From JAWLFI01 sp041685645 (GTDB lineage: Bacteria > Bacteroidota > Bacteroidia > Chitinophagales > Saprospiraceae): a stretch of DNA of 19,871 bases. The position numbers and the translations under genes are program-made. Of the stretch, positions 1 to 7,523 are shown piece after piece. Location: contig JAWLFI010000027.1 in assembly GCA_041685645.1 (NCBI GenBank), forward strand, positions 1-19,871, written 5' to 3'. The notes under the pieces are model-generated. The model saw nothing but the letters and a program-made list of their open reading frames with translations. It did not search any database and was not told where the DNA came from. Positions within the stretch are counted from its first letter, which is position 1. The number at the start of each line of letters is the position of its first letter.

Positions 1-317
1 TTTTTCTGTTTGAGGGGGATCCCCTTCGTCCCGCCAAAAGGCGGGACTCGGGGCGCTATGCTTCAGGCTCCACCTTCGTTCGGTCCTCCCCAATAATTGG
101 GAAGGACGGCCGCCGGAGCGGCCCCTTTCGCAGCGCTATCCCATTTGGGTTTGCGGCTTCAATACCGGCATCCATCCTGAGCAAACGAAAGACCCGTGTT
201 CCATGCACCAATTGGACTCTGAAATACAGACTGAGGCCGTAAGAGGTTATTAATTCCTTACAATATTATATGGTTTAGGTAAATACCTGACACTTTGCGA
301 CCTCAAATAGGGAAAAC
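1..317. repeat. Intergenic region with hairpin mosaic A (about 13-160); no gene
   Basis: I see no gene here. Positions 13-160 are a chain of short palindromes: GGGGATCCCC (15-24); an 8-bp stem with loop aaaa (28-47, arms GTCCCGCC and GGCGGGAC); a stem with one mismatch (83-107); a 6-bp stem (108-123, arms GGCCGC and GCGGCC); and CCCA/TGGG (140-149) inside CGCA/TGCG. The linkers CTTC before and TCGG after the 28-47 stem, and the word CGCTATGCTTC (54-64), recur in the mosaics near 6960 and 19640. The element opens at the window edge with a T-rich tract and may be cut there. Positions 161-317 are AT-richer, with a small AGGTA/TACCT palindrome at 277-288 and nothing else recognised. Confidence 0.7.
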
Positions 318-348
318 TTGGCCAAAATAACTCAATTATGTACCTTAG
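318..348 (+). promoter_or_regulatory. Bacteroidota-type promoter for the T9SS cargo operon
   Basis: TTGG at 318-321 and TACCTTAG at 341-348 are separated by 19 nt. This fits the Bacteroidota -33/-7 consensus TTTG / TAnnTTTG with one mismatch in each box. The predicted transcript would start near 352-355 and leave a leader of only 10-15 nt before the ATG at 367, which is common in the phylum. Confidence 0.5.
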
Positions 349-366
349 GGTGAAATTGAAACCCAG

Positions 367-2370
367 ATGAAAAAAAATCTACTTTTTACCCTTTCCTTCT
401 TTTTGATCCTCTTCAGCTTACAAGCGCAATCCGATACCCTCAATGTTCCCGTTTACGAGAACCAAACATTGAGCTGGTACGAGGGCTATAACACAAAGGC
501 CGAGTTTCCGGAAGAAGGGCAAGAATTTCGCCGGATCAATATGCATTTCACCCTGGGTTGTCCCAATTCCGGCTGCAGCGATTGGGATTATACCGTATTG
601 ATTAAGGCCTTTAGACTGACTGGCGAGCTCGATAGCACTATTGCTCAGATTGATACGCTGTCTGAAGATCCACTCGTGCTCGATACCACCTGGAATGTCA
701 CTGAAGTCAAAGAAAGCTTCGAACTGGGTCGCATGATTACGCCCTACGCCGGATATATGGCGAGGGAATCGAATGGGTTCGACAATAGTTGGCAGCATCG
801 ATATGTGTACGATGTAACTGATTATGCCAGTTTGCTCAGAGATTCGGTAGAGTTTCAAATTTTTTACCAGGGCTGGAGCTCTGGCTTTTCAGCGGATCTC
901 TCCTTTGAAATGATTGAGGGCACACCGCCGAGGAATGTAGTGGCAATAGAAAACCTATACACTCCCGGAGGGTATAACTATATTGAAGCAGATACTTTTG
1001 AGGCGCGACATATGCCACCCAAAGACATTACAGTGCCTGATGGAACCGAGGGAACCGTGCTTCACTTCCTACCCACCGGCCACGGTTTTGTTAATTCACT
1101 CAATTGCGCCGAATTTTGCACCCGATTTTATTTTGTGCGTTCTATGGGCATCACTATCGACGAGCAGCCGATGTGGAGAGATGATTGTGGTTATAACCCG
1201 ATTTTCCCTCAGGGAGGCACTTGGTTGTACAATCGGGCAAATTGGTGTCCGGGTCTGGAGGCGATTCGGTATGAACACGATCTCTCTGATGCCATTATCG
1301 ATGATGTCATTCAAGAGCTCGATGTCGATATTGATCCCTATGAATACACGGTGCCTTCCGGAGAAACACCGGCAAACTATAATATTTCTGCTGTCTTGAT
1401 CCATCACTCCGGATATAACTTCGAAACTGATGCCGAGTTAGTGGATATTCTACAGCCTTCTAATCACGAAGCGCACAGCAGGTATAACCCCTCATGTGGT
1501 ACGGCGCGAGTGAAATTGGAAAACAGAGGAGGCGATCCTATTACCTCTGCTACTATTGAATACGGTATTGAAGAAATGTCCACTTTCGAGTGGACGGGGT
1601 ATTTGGATCCGATGAAGAGTACCGTCATAGAAATGCCCTATACTGAATCCCGCGCCTGGAGTGGCGATGAAGCCACCGAGGTGTTTTCTGCCGAGATTGT
1701 TAGTGTGAACGGAGGTCCGGACGACTATGCTGACAACAACAGCCTCAGCTCCGAGTTTACCACAGTGCCGGTCATTGATCAAGCCATAGAGCTGGAAATT
1801 CGCACCAATCTGCGACCCCAGGAGAATCGGTGGACACTCAAAGATATAGATGGACAAATACTGGAGGAGGCGGACAACCTGCAGGCGAATCGCAGACAAA
1901 ATTGGATATGGGAACTCTCTTCCGGATGTCATTACTTTGAATTGCACGATTCAGGAGAGGATGGCTTATCTTTCTTCGCCAATAACGCCGGAACGGGAAG
2001 TGCTCGACTCAGAACTGCGGATACGCCTTTTCCCATCACTATACAGAACTTCCCTTCTGACTTCGGTACTAAAATCGACTTCTACTTCAATTATGCTGGA
2101 GTGACCTCAGCGCCGGAGGCAGAGCGACAGGAAATTAGCATCTATCCCAACCCGGCTTCGGAATTTGTCATTGTGAATTGGCCCAAAGACAGTGCCGGAG
2201 ACCGCGATTTACGGGTAGTGTCTTCTGCAGGTGCGGAACAAGCTCTGCGCATAGAAAAAAGCGGTCACCGCTGGCGCATTGCGACCGAATCCTGGGCAGC
2301 AGGCATGTATTTCCTGCATATGACAGAACAGGGTGAGGAAAATATTCAAAAGGTTGTGATCCAACACTAA
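367..2370 (+). CDS. Secreted PNGase F-related protein with T9SS sorting domain
   Basis: A 667-residue exported protein, probably a peptide-N-glycosidase-like amidase or a relative that binds glycoproteins. Residues 1-20 are a signal peptide ending LQA. Residues about 50-350 match the two-domain PNGase F fold as I remember it. The catalytic Asp60 corresponds to Asp74 in CSDWD, Glu206 to Glu249 in NCAEFC, and the three PNGase F disulfides correspond to C65/C70, C247/C251 and C274/C294. The position of Glu118 is Gln168, next to a conserved Trp170, which may lower or alter activity. Residues about 375-470 look like a CARDB-type beta domain, and about 475-580 like a beta-sandwich common in Bacteroidota secreted proteins. 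The C-terminus (about 590-667), with YPNPA and GMYFL, is a type A T9SS sorting domain. The start is supported by the promoter at 318-348. It is co-transcribed with the next gene, 11 bp away. Confidence 0.85.
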   Translation: MKKNLLFTLSFFLILFSLQAQSDTLNVPVYENQTLSWYEGYNTKAEFPEEGQEFRRINMHFTLGCPNSGCSDWDYTVLIKAFRLTGELDSTIAQIDTLSEDPLVLDTTWNVTEVKESFELGRMITPYAGYMARESNGFDNSWQHRYVYDVTDYASLLRDSVEFQIFYQGWSSGFSADLSFEMIEGTPPRNVVAIENLYTPGGYNYIEADTFEARHMPPKDITVPDGTEGTVLHFLPTGHGFVNSLNCAEFCTRFYFVRSMGITIDEQPMWRDDCGYNPIFPQGGTWLYNRANWCPGLEAIRYEHDLSDAIIDDVIQELDVDIDPYEYTVPSGETPANYNISAVLIHHSGYNFETDAELVDILQPSNHEAHSRYNPSCGTARVKLENRGGDPITSATIEYGIEEMSTFEWTGYLDPMKSTVIEMPYTESRAWSGDEATEVFSAEIVSVNGGPDDYADNNSLSSEFTTVPVIDQAIELEIRTNLRPQENRWTLKDIDGQILEEADNLQANRRQNWIWELSSGCHYFELHDSGEDGLSFFANNAGTGSARLRTADTPFPITIQNFPSDFGTKIDFYFNYAGVTSAPEAERQEISIYPNPASEFVIVNWPKDSAGDRDLRVVSSAGAEQALRIEKSGHRWRIATESWAAGMYFLHMTEQGEENIQKVVIQH

Positions 2371-2381
2371 AGTTATGCATC

Positions 2382-4172
2382 ATGCGGGCGCTTCGGTGGA
2401 TTGAGCTATTCTGCTTTTTATGCCTCATTCTTGGTGTGACAGCAGCTAGCTATGCACAAATTCCCGAGGACCGCTTATCAAATTGGGCGGAGGTGGGGGC
2501 CGAAGAGCATTACGTCTTTGAGGCCACACATCGTACGACATCTAGCGAACTGGGACTGGATCCCAATGGAGTAGAGGATAGTTATGCTGCTCTACAAACC
2601 TACATTTCGGAGCATGCCGGTGAAGGAGTAGAGATTTTTTTAGAAGCCGGGAGCTATCGCCTCTCTCAAACTTTACTGCTGACGTCAAAACTCCGCCTGA
2701 TCGGCGAGGGAGCAGAGCAAACGGAGCTCATACTCGACTTCAATGGGTCGGGGCACGGATTACTGGCTCAAGGTCAAATCGAAGTCCCTGAATTTCCTCT
2801 CTCTGCTCCGGCCCTGAAAGGGACATCTTTTCTCTTATCCACCGCTGCAAATGAAGTTTGTGACCGGGAATGGTTATTACTGGGAGATGATGATGCGGAG
2901 AAAGTCAGTTCAGAATGGGCTTTGGGTTCCACCGCACAAATGGTGCGCATAGAAGCCTGCCGAGGCGACACGATTTTTCTTTCGGACCCCCTGCGCAGAA
3001 ACTTTCACCCGGATCGCCAGGCGGCAGTGAGGGTAGTGACTCCATTGCGGCGGATTGAAATTACACAGCTGGGACTCCGTCGGGTGGATGAGGCAGATCA
3101 ACAATGGAGCAATATCCGATTCGATGGAGTCACAGACAGCCGAATCTCTTGTTTGGCCTCCCAGTATTGTTATTTTTCTCATATTGAACTCCGTCATTCC
3201 AGTCGGGTAAGTGTAGAGCAATGCCGCTTTGATGACGCTCTGGATCACGGCGGCGGCGGCCGCGGCTACGGAGTCGTTCTGCATTTTTCCACCGGCCAAT
3301 GCCTGATAATGCACAACCACTTCAACCGCTTGCGACACAGCATGCTCCTCCAGGCGGGCGCCAATGGGAATGTGCTCGCTTATAATTATTCGGAAAATCC
3401 TTATTGGACGGATGTCAGCCTCCCGGCCAATGCCGCCGGAGATTTGGTCCTGCACGGAAATTATCCCTACGCCAATCTCATGGAGGGCAATATCGTTCAA
3501 AATGCAGTGATCGATGCCTCCCACGGCATAAATGGCCCGGGAAACACATTTTTTCGCAATCGCATGGAGCGCTACGGACTGTTTATCGACCCCACCACGC
3601 CGACCGACAGCCTAATCTTAGTTGGAAATGAAGTGACCCACCGATTATTTATTTACGGCCTCTGGATTGACAGTGGAAACGGTCATTTTCAATTTGGCAA
3701 TCGCATCAAAGGAGATCTCCGACCGGGTTCAGGGGCAGAGATCGACACGGCCAGCCTGTTTTTACCCACTCCGCCGGAAGTGTATGCTTCCGATGCCTGG
3801 CCGCTGATCGGTCCTCCGAGAGTGGAGAACGAGTTGATCAATTGGCCCGAAGAAGTTAGAAATCTGTCGGCCGAATCACTCTGCCTGAGCGAACCAACTT
3901 CCCTTTCTCCACCTAGTAGAGCCAGGCAGGCAGTGCTTTTTACTCCGAATCCCAGTCGGGGCGCCCTTCGGTTTCTTCCGGAGGATTCTCCCGCCCAGCT
4001 TTCGGCTACATTTACAGTAGAAATATATCGCTCGACGGGAGAATTGCAATATCGGGGGCAGATGCACCCGGGGAATGTCTTGCTCACTCATCATTGGCCT
4101 AAGGGCATATATTTCGCAGTGATGCAAGGGGGAGAAACTCTGCTCGCGCAAACCCTTCTCTGCATCGAATAA
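2382..4172 (+). CDS. Secreted right-handed beta-helix (pectate lyase-like) protein, T9SS cargo
   Basis: A 596-residue exported protein whose substrate is not known. Residues 1-26 form a signal peptide ending SYAQ. Residues about 60-110 (GVEDSYAALQTYI, then a short beta stretch and RLIGEG) resemble the start of the pectate lyase/GH28-like superfamily, where a residue stack leads into a parallel beta-helix. Residues about 240-440 are rich in the short Asn/His-containing strands expected of helix coils, and include a glycine-rich GGGGRGYG loop. The last 80 residues (TPNPSRG, then PKGIYF) are a divergent T9SS type A sorting domain. It starts 11 bp after the PNGase F-like gene, so the two cargos are probably made together. 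It could be a polysaccharide lyase, an epimerase or a carbohydrate-binding surface protein; I cannot assign catalytic residues. An in-frame ATG 7 nt upstream does not exist (the one at 2375 is in another frame). Confidence 0.75.
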   Translation: MRALRWIELFCFLCLILGVTAASYAQIPEDRLSNWAEVGAEEHYVFEATHRTTSSELGLDPNGVEDSYAALQTYISEHAGEGVEIFLEAGSYRLSQTLLLTSKLRLIGEGAEQTELILDFNGSGHGLLAQGQIEVPEFPLSAPALKGTSFLLSTAANEVCDREWLLLGDDDAEKVSSEWALGSTAQMVRIEACRGDTIFLSDPLRRNFHPDRQAAVRVVTPLRRIEITQLGLRRVDEADQQWSNIRFDGVTDSRISCLASQYCYFSHIELRHSSRVSVEQCRFDDALDHGGGGRGYGVVLHFSTGQCLIMHNHFNRLRHSMLLQAGANGNVLAYNYSENPYWTDVSLPANAAGDLVLHGNYPYANLMEGNIVQNAVIDASHGINGPGNTFFRNRMERYGLFIDPTTPTDSLILVGNEVTHRLFIYGLWIDSGNGHFQFGNRIKGDLRPGSGAEIDTASLFLPTPPEVYASDAWPLIGPPRVENELINWPEEVRNLSAESLCLSEPTSLSPPSRARQAVLFTPNPSRGALRFLPEDSPAQLSATFTVEIYRSTGELQYRGQMHPGNVLLTHHWPKGIYFAVMQGGETLLAQTLLCIE

Positions 4173-4191
4173 ACAATCTGATAGGCGGAGC

Positions 4192-4222
4192 TTTCTGATT
4201 TTTAAAATTTCTATTATCTTCA
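4192..4222 (+). promoter_or_regulatory. Putative promoter of the glucosaminidase gene
   Basis: TTTC (4192-4195), 19 nt, then TATCTTCA (4215-4222) resembles TTTG-N19-TAnnTTTG. Transcription would start near 4228 and give a leader of about 50 nt to the preferred ATG at 4280. Confidence 0.4.
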
Positions 4223-4279
4223 AGCCGTCAAAGAGTGGGTGGAGAACTACCTGCACCACCGGAAAAGAAATACACTGCG

Positions 4280-4921
4280 ATGAGATGGATGCTATTAATA
4301 CTCTTACTGTCGTTCGGTTCTATGAGCCTCGTGCTGAGTGATCCCCCTCGTTCTGCGGCTACCAATCAATACATCGATCAGTTTGCCCGTCTCGCAGTAA
4401 TGGAAATGCATCGTTCCGGCGTTCCGGCCAGTATCACACTGGCCCAGGGAATTCACGAATCGCAAAGCGGACAGAGCCCTTTGGCGCGGAAAGCCAATAA
4501 TCACTTCGGAATTAAGTGCAAAGCCTATTGGGAAGGCCCGACCTATTTGCACAAGGACGACGATCGCAATGCCAGAGGTCATTTGATTGCCTCCTGTTTT
4601 CGAGCCTACGACTCAGCTGAAGACTCTTATGTTGACCACAGCGACTTTCTCCGCAATCGGTCTTATTATCAAGAATTGTTTGATTACGATGTTACCGATT
4701 ATACCGCCTGGGCCAAAGGCCTGAAAGCTTGCGGCTATGCGACGGATCCGCAGTATGCTGATATTCTGATTCGCATCATTGAAACCTATGACTTACATCG
4801 CTTTGATCAGTTATCCTCCGGGGAGAAAATAGAGTTTGGCACGGTATTGGATACTCTACCTAATAACAATCGAATGCGATTGAAAACAAACCGAGCCCGA
4901 AAGAGATATATGGATCAGTAA
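4280..4921 (+). CDS. Exported GH73-type N-acetylglucosaminidase (peptidoglycan hydrolase)
   Basis: A 213-residue exported enzyme that should cut the glycan strands of peptidoglycan (mannosyl-glycoprotein endo-beta-N-acetylglucosaminidase / FlgJ-like family). From the ATG at 4280 the protein opens with a hydrophobic signal segment (residues 3-19). A GTG at 4235 would add 15 polar residues ahead of it, so I prefer the later start. The family core spans residues about 30-175. It contains the probable catalytic Glu60 in QGIHESQSG, the NNHFGIK motif (73-79), and the SCFRAYDS and SYVDHSDFL stretches typical of this family. Many Bacteroidota homologues carry C-terminal LysM repeats. This one ends soon after the catalytic domain in a basic tail and has none. 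It stands alone, convergent with pdxA. Confidence 0.9.
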   Translation: MRWMLLILLLSFGSMSLVLSDPPRSAATNQYIDQFARLAVMEMHRSGVPASITLAQGIHESQSGQSPLARKANNHFGIKCKAYWEGPTYLHKDDDRNARGHLIASCFRAYDSAEDSYVDHSDFLRNRSYYQELFDYDVTDYTAWAKGLKACGYATDPQYADILIRIIETYDLHRFDQLSSGEKIEFGTVLDTLPNNNRMRLKTNRARKRYMDQ

Positions 4922-4943
4922 ATGTTTCTTTGTATCTTTCGGT

Positions 4944-5031
4944 GGGCCAAAATCATTCAAGGCGCCAATAAACCAATCGATGACGTTTTTGATAACGAAA
5001 TCCAACTTAATGCTTTGAGTGCTTTTGGCCC
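4944..5031. terminator. Possible bidirectional terminator or structured spacer
   Basis: GGGCCAAAA (4944-4952) is the exact reverse complement of TTTTGGCCC (5023-5031), 70 nt apart, and lies between two convergent genes. A T-rich run (5032-5039) follows on the plus strand. The long loop makes it a poor classical intrinsic terminator, so the assignment rests mainly on location. Confidence 0.25.
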
Positions 5032-5039
5032 TCTTTTTA

Positions 5040-6044
5040 TTATTGATCCTTTTTCCTTTCCCGCACAATATCCACCGCCCGAAACATCGCCTGCAACATC
5101 GACCCCTCATGCGCCTGGTTTTTCCCGGCAATCTCAAAGGCCGTACCGTGATCCGGCGAGGTGCGTACAAAAGATAATCCCGCCGTATAATTCACCCCAT
5201 CACCAAAGGACAGCGCCTTGAAGGGAATCAATCCCTGATCGTGATACATGGCCAAAATGCCATCGAATTTGCGATACTGGCCGGATCCGAAAAAACCATC
5301 CGCAGAAAATGGTCCCATGACCAGACTGCCGCCCTTTTTGGCTTCGATTACCGCAGGACGAACCAATTCGTCATCCTCTTTTCCAATCAAGCCCTCATCC
5401 CCGGCATGGGGATTCAATCCCAAAACAGCGATGGTGGGCCGAGTCAATCCGAAATCGCGCTTCAAAGCCTTCTCCATTTGACCGATGCGCTTGGTAATAA
5501 TATCCTTGTGAATTTGGTCGGATACTGACTTGATCGGTATATGCGCCGTCACCAGCCCCATCTTCATTTGTCGACTGACCATGAGCATGAGCGCGCCGCT
5601 GGCGCCATCGACTTGGGTGAGGTACTCCGTATGTCCCACATGGGGAAAGCCAGCCATTCGCATAGCGTGCTTGCTTATGGGTGCCGTCACTATCGCATCC
5701 AATGCACCCGCCTGGAGGTCTTTCACCGCTGCATCCATAGAGTCCAGAGCCGCCTGCCCACTAATTTTGGTCGCCTTGCCCAGTTCTATATTTATATTGT
5801 CTTGCCAGATATTCACAATATTTACCACATCGGGACGCGCCTGATCTACCGATCGACAATTATTGACATCAAAAATGACGTCCTCCAGAATGTTTTTGTG
5901 ATAAGCCACCACTTTGCCGCTGCCATAAATAATAGGCACGCACATTTTCATCATATCCGCATGGCGCAAGGACTTTAATACCACTTCTAATCCAATGCCG
6001 TTGATATCCCCTACCGTGATGCCGATTTTTATCCGATCTGCCAT
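5040..6044 (-). CDS. pdxA: 4-hydroxythreonine-4-phosphate dehydrogenase PdxA
   Basis: A 334-residue cytosolic enzyme of the DXP-dependent vitamin B6 (PLP) pathway. It oxidises 4-phosphohydroxy-L-threonine with NAD(P), and the product condenses with deoxyxylulose phosphate through PdxJ. The N-terminus IGITVGDINGIGLE is the standard PdxA opening. The metal-binding histidines appear as His168 (TAHIP), His213 (LNPHAGD) and His268 (MYHDQG), which correspond to the three known E. coli ligands. GFPHVGHTEYL (132-142) is the substrate-loop motif. Length is normal for the family. pdxA is divergent from rsmA; the two starts are 82 bp apart. In proteobacteria pdxA and ksgA are often neighbours in one operon, so the adjacency is familiar although the orientation is reversed. 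Confidence 0.97.
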   Translation of the reverse strand: MADRIKIGITVGDINGIGLEVVLKSLRHADMMKMCVPIIYGSGKVVAYHKNILEDVIFDVNNCRSVDQARPDVVNIVNIWQDNINIELGKATKISGQAALDSMDAAVKDLQAGALDAIVTAPISKHAMRMAGFPHVGHTEYLTQVDGASGALMLMVSRQMKMGLVTAHIPIKSVSDQIHKDIITKRIGQMEKALKRDFGLTRPTIAVLGLNPHAGDEGLIGKEDDELVRPAVIEAKKGGSLVMGPFSADGFFGSGQYRKFDGILAMYHDQGLIPFKALSFGDGVNYTAGLSFVRTSPDHGTAFEIAGKNQAHEGSMLQAMFRAVDIVRERKKDQ

Positions 6045-6097
6045 ATCTCTATTTGTCTTTATTTTGTTTGTATTTTGAGCGCTGAATTCTCACCCTA

Positions 6098-6105
6098 CGA
6101 AGATA
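6098..6105 (-). promoter_or_regulatory. Possible -7 element for pdxA
   Basis: Read on the minus strand, 6105-6098 is TATCTTCG, close to the Bacteroidota -7 box TAnnTTTG. The expected -33 TTTG is not at the usual distance; the nearest lies 14 nt upstream. The leader to the pdxA ATG would be about 45-50 nt. Confidence 0.3.
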
Positions 6106-6126
6106 GGGAAAAATGCACTCAAAGCT

Positions 6127-6915
6127 ATGCGCGCAAAAAAATCCTACGGTCAGCACTTTCTCCACAATTCCCACATGGCAGAGAAAATCAGCGAACTGCC
6201 CGATTACGATGCCTGTCCCAGGGTCCTCGAAGTGGGCCCGGGACGCGGTGCGCTCACCCGGCATCTGGTTCAACAGCCCATCGACTTGATGGTCGTCGAG
6301 GCGGATCGCGATATGGTCGCAGCTCTCAAAGTCAGTCCGGAAGTCGATTTGTCCCCGGAGGCCATCATAGAAAACGATTTTCTCAAACTCGATTTATCGC
6401 AGATTTTCGAGGGGCAATCCTTCATTCTCATCGGCAATTACCCCTACAATATTTCATCCCAAATTCTCATTCAGATGCTCCGCCACCGGAGCTATATTCC
6501 CGAGATGGTCGGCATGTTTCAGCGAGAGGTTGCCGATCGCGTTCAGGCTCCCCATGGCAGCAAGACTTACGGCACCCTCAGCGTCCTCGTTCAGGTGTAT
6601 TACAAGGTCAAAATTGCGCTCAAAGTCAGCCCCGGCAATTTCACTCCGCCCCCCAAGGTGGCCTCGGCGGTTTTGCAATGTCATCGGCGCCCCGAACCGC
6701 TATTCGACGGGCCCCTCGAGGATTTGAAGGCCGTCGTTCGCTCTATTTTTGGCCAGCGTCGCAAGATGCTGCGCAACTCCCTTCAATCCATTCTCCCCAA
6801 AGAGGCACTGAGCCATTTCCCCTATCTCGATCAGCGCCCCGAGCAGCTCTCTCTTCAGGATTTTGTGCGTCTGGCCGGCCTATTTCACGAGTGGAAAAAA
6901 TCATCTCAGCCGTAA
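6127..6915 (+). CDS. rsmA: 16S rRNA dimethyladenosine transferase RsmA (KsgA)
   Basis: A 262-residue SAM-dependent methyltransferase that dimethylates the two adjacent adenines in the 3'-terminal helix of 16S rRNA during small-subunit maturation. The N-terminus KKSYGQHFL is the family signature. EVGPGRGALT (35-44) is the SAM-binding loop, and IGNYPYNIS (102-110) is the catalytic motif IV (usually NLPY). FQREVADRV (131-139) and the NFTPPPKVASAV stretch (171-182) are also typical. Length fits the family. A weak promoter-like TATTTTGA lies at 6071-6078 with TTTG at 6052-6055, but the spacing of 15 nt is short. A T-rich tract follows about 25 bp after the stop. Confidence 0.98.
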   Translation: MRAKKSYGQHFLHNSHMAEKISELPDYDACPRVLEVGPGRGALTRHLVQQPIDLMVVEADRDMVAALKVSPEVDLSPEAIIENDFLKLDLSQIFEGQSFILIGNYPYNISSQILIQMLRHRSYIPEMVGMFQREVADRVQAPHGSKTYGTLSVLVQVYYKVKIALKVSPGNFTPPPKVASAVLQCHRRPEPLFDGPLEDLKAVVRSIFGQRRKMLRNSLQSILPKEALSHFPYLDQRPEQLSLQDFVRLAGLFHEWKKSSQP

Positions 6916-6953
6916 GGCGACTCAAGGTGTTTTCGGCTCTTTTTTCTTTTTTT
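6908..6953 (+). terminator. Weak candidate terminator after rsmA
   Basis: AGCCG (6908-6912) can pair with CGGCT (6934-6938), ahead of a T-rich tract running to 6953. The stem is only 5 bp with a 21-nt loop. The same GGCTCT-pyrimidine tract-TATAA sequence occurs at 19499-19524, where no gene ends, so this may be the head of a repeat rather than a terminator. Confidence 0.25.
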
Positions 6954-7085
6954 ATAAGGGCGAGCCACCGCCTGCGGCGCTGTCGCTATGCTCCGTGGCT
7001 CGTTATTCACTCGGCCCCTTCAGTCCTTCGGACTTTCGGGTCTGCCTCGCTTTGCTTCGGCACCACTGCGCAGCGCTCTCGCAAA
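6935..7085. repeat. Hairpin mosaic B
   Basis: The element begins with GGCTCT, a T-rich tract and TATAA (6935-6957). Next comes a hairpin with arms CGAGCCAC (6961-6968) and GTGGCTCG (6995-7002), which encloses CGCC/GGCG (6969-6979) and the word CGCTATGCTCC (6984-6994). TTCACTCGGCCCCTTC (7006-7021) leads into a 5-bp stem with arms AGTCC and GGACT (7022-7034), followed by TTCGGG. The words and the head are shared with the mosaics at 13-160 and 19499-19728. Longer reading frames crossing this stretch show no family and overlap rsmA in another frame, so I call no gene. Confidence 0.65.
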
Positions 7086-7523
7086 AGGCGTGTTTCGCCG
7101 GAGGTTCGGCAGAAGCTGTTTCCTGCCAATGCACTGCAAGAGCTTCTATCTTATCGTCCCTTGCATCAGCGCTGTGCAGCCGGCGAGAGGCGCCCGCCTC
7201 TCGAGTCCGCCAGTGCCATTACCACTAAAGCGTTTGGTAATCGTCGCAGTAGGTTTTTGTTCAGAACAAGGCGGGAGTAAGGAGCAGAGTGGTTCAGATT
7301 CGCTCACCACGGCGCCATAGCTTTGCAACTGAGGAGTAATGCAGAGTGTAAGCAGATCAATCTGAAAGTAAGTAGTGGTAATGGCACCAGGACCGAGCGA
7401 ACAGCGAGCGGCGAAACATAGCGACCACCGAGGCGCCCGCCGGGCCCTCGGTGGTGATGCCCTCCAAAATAAAGGACCATAAAAGAGGGATAAACCCTGT
7501 CGGACTTCTCGTGTTACTGGGGT
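7086..7523. repeat. Gene-free, inverted-repeat-rich spacer with 15-bp terminal inverted repeats
   Basis: No gene is supported here. A 9-bp inverted repeat sits at 7184-7203 (CGAGAGGCG / CGCCTCTCG). GTGCCATTACCACTA (7213-7227) and its exact reverse complement (7373-7387) bound a 175-bp block. Inside the block, TTCAGATT (7293-7300) pairs with AATCTGAA (7359-7366), and TTGTTC/GAACAA lies at 7257-7269. An imperfect direct repeat, GGAGTAA-GGA-GCAGAGTG (7274-7291) and GGAGTAA-T-GCAGAGTG (7333-7348), is also present. A strong hairpin closes the region at 7424-7455: 10-bp outer arms ACCACCGAGG and CCTCGGTGGT, with an inner GCCCG/CGGGC. The last 68 bp before the ligase ATG hold no clear promoter. Confidence 0.6.

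Noticed and set aside
2910..3524. 204-codon open frame antisense to the beta-helix gene
   Set aside because: No signal peptide, promoter or family; it is a by-product of the coding strand's composition.
4922..5039. Small gene between the glucosaminidase and pdxA
   Set aside because: A TATCTTTCG stretch looks like a -7 box, but the following open frame runs antisense into pdxA and has no family features.
6075..7280. Long plus-strand open frame across rsmA and the repeat block
   Set aside because: It is out of frame with the certain rsmA gene, has a low-complexity Arg/Ser/Pro composition and no recognisable domain.
7288..7310. tRNA T-arm-like sequence (GTGGTTCAGATTCGCTCACC)
   Set aside because: No acceptor, D or anticodon arms fit around it, so it is not a tRNA.
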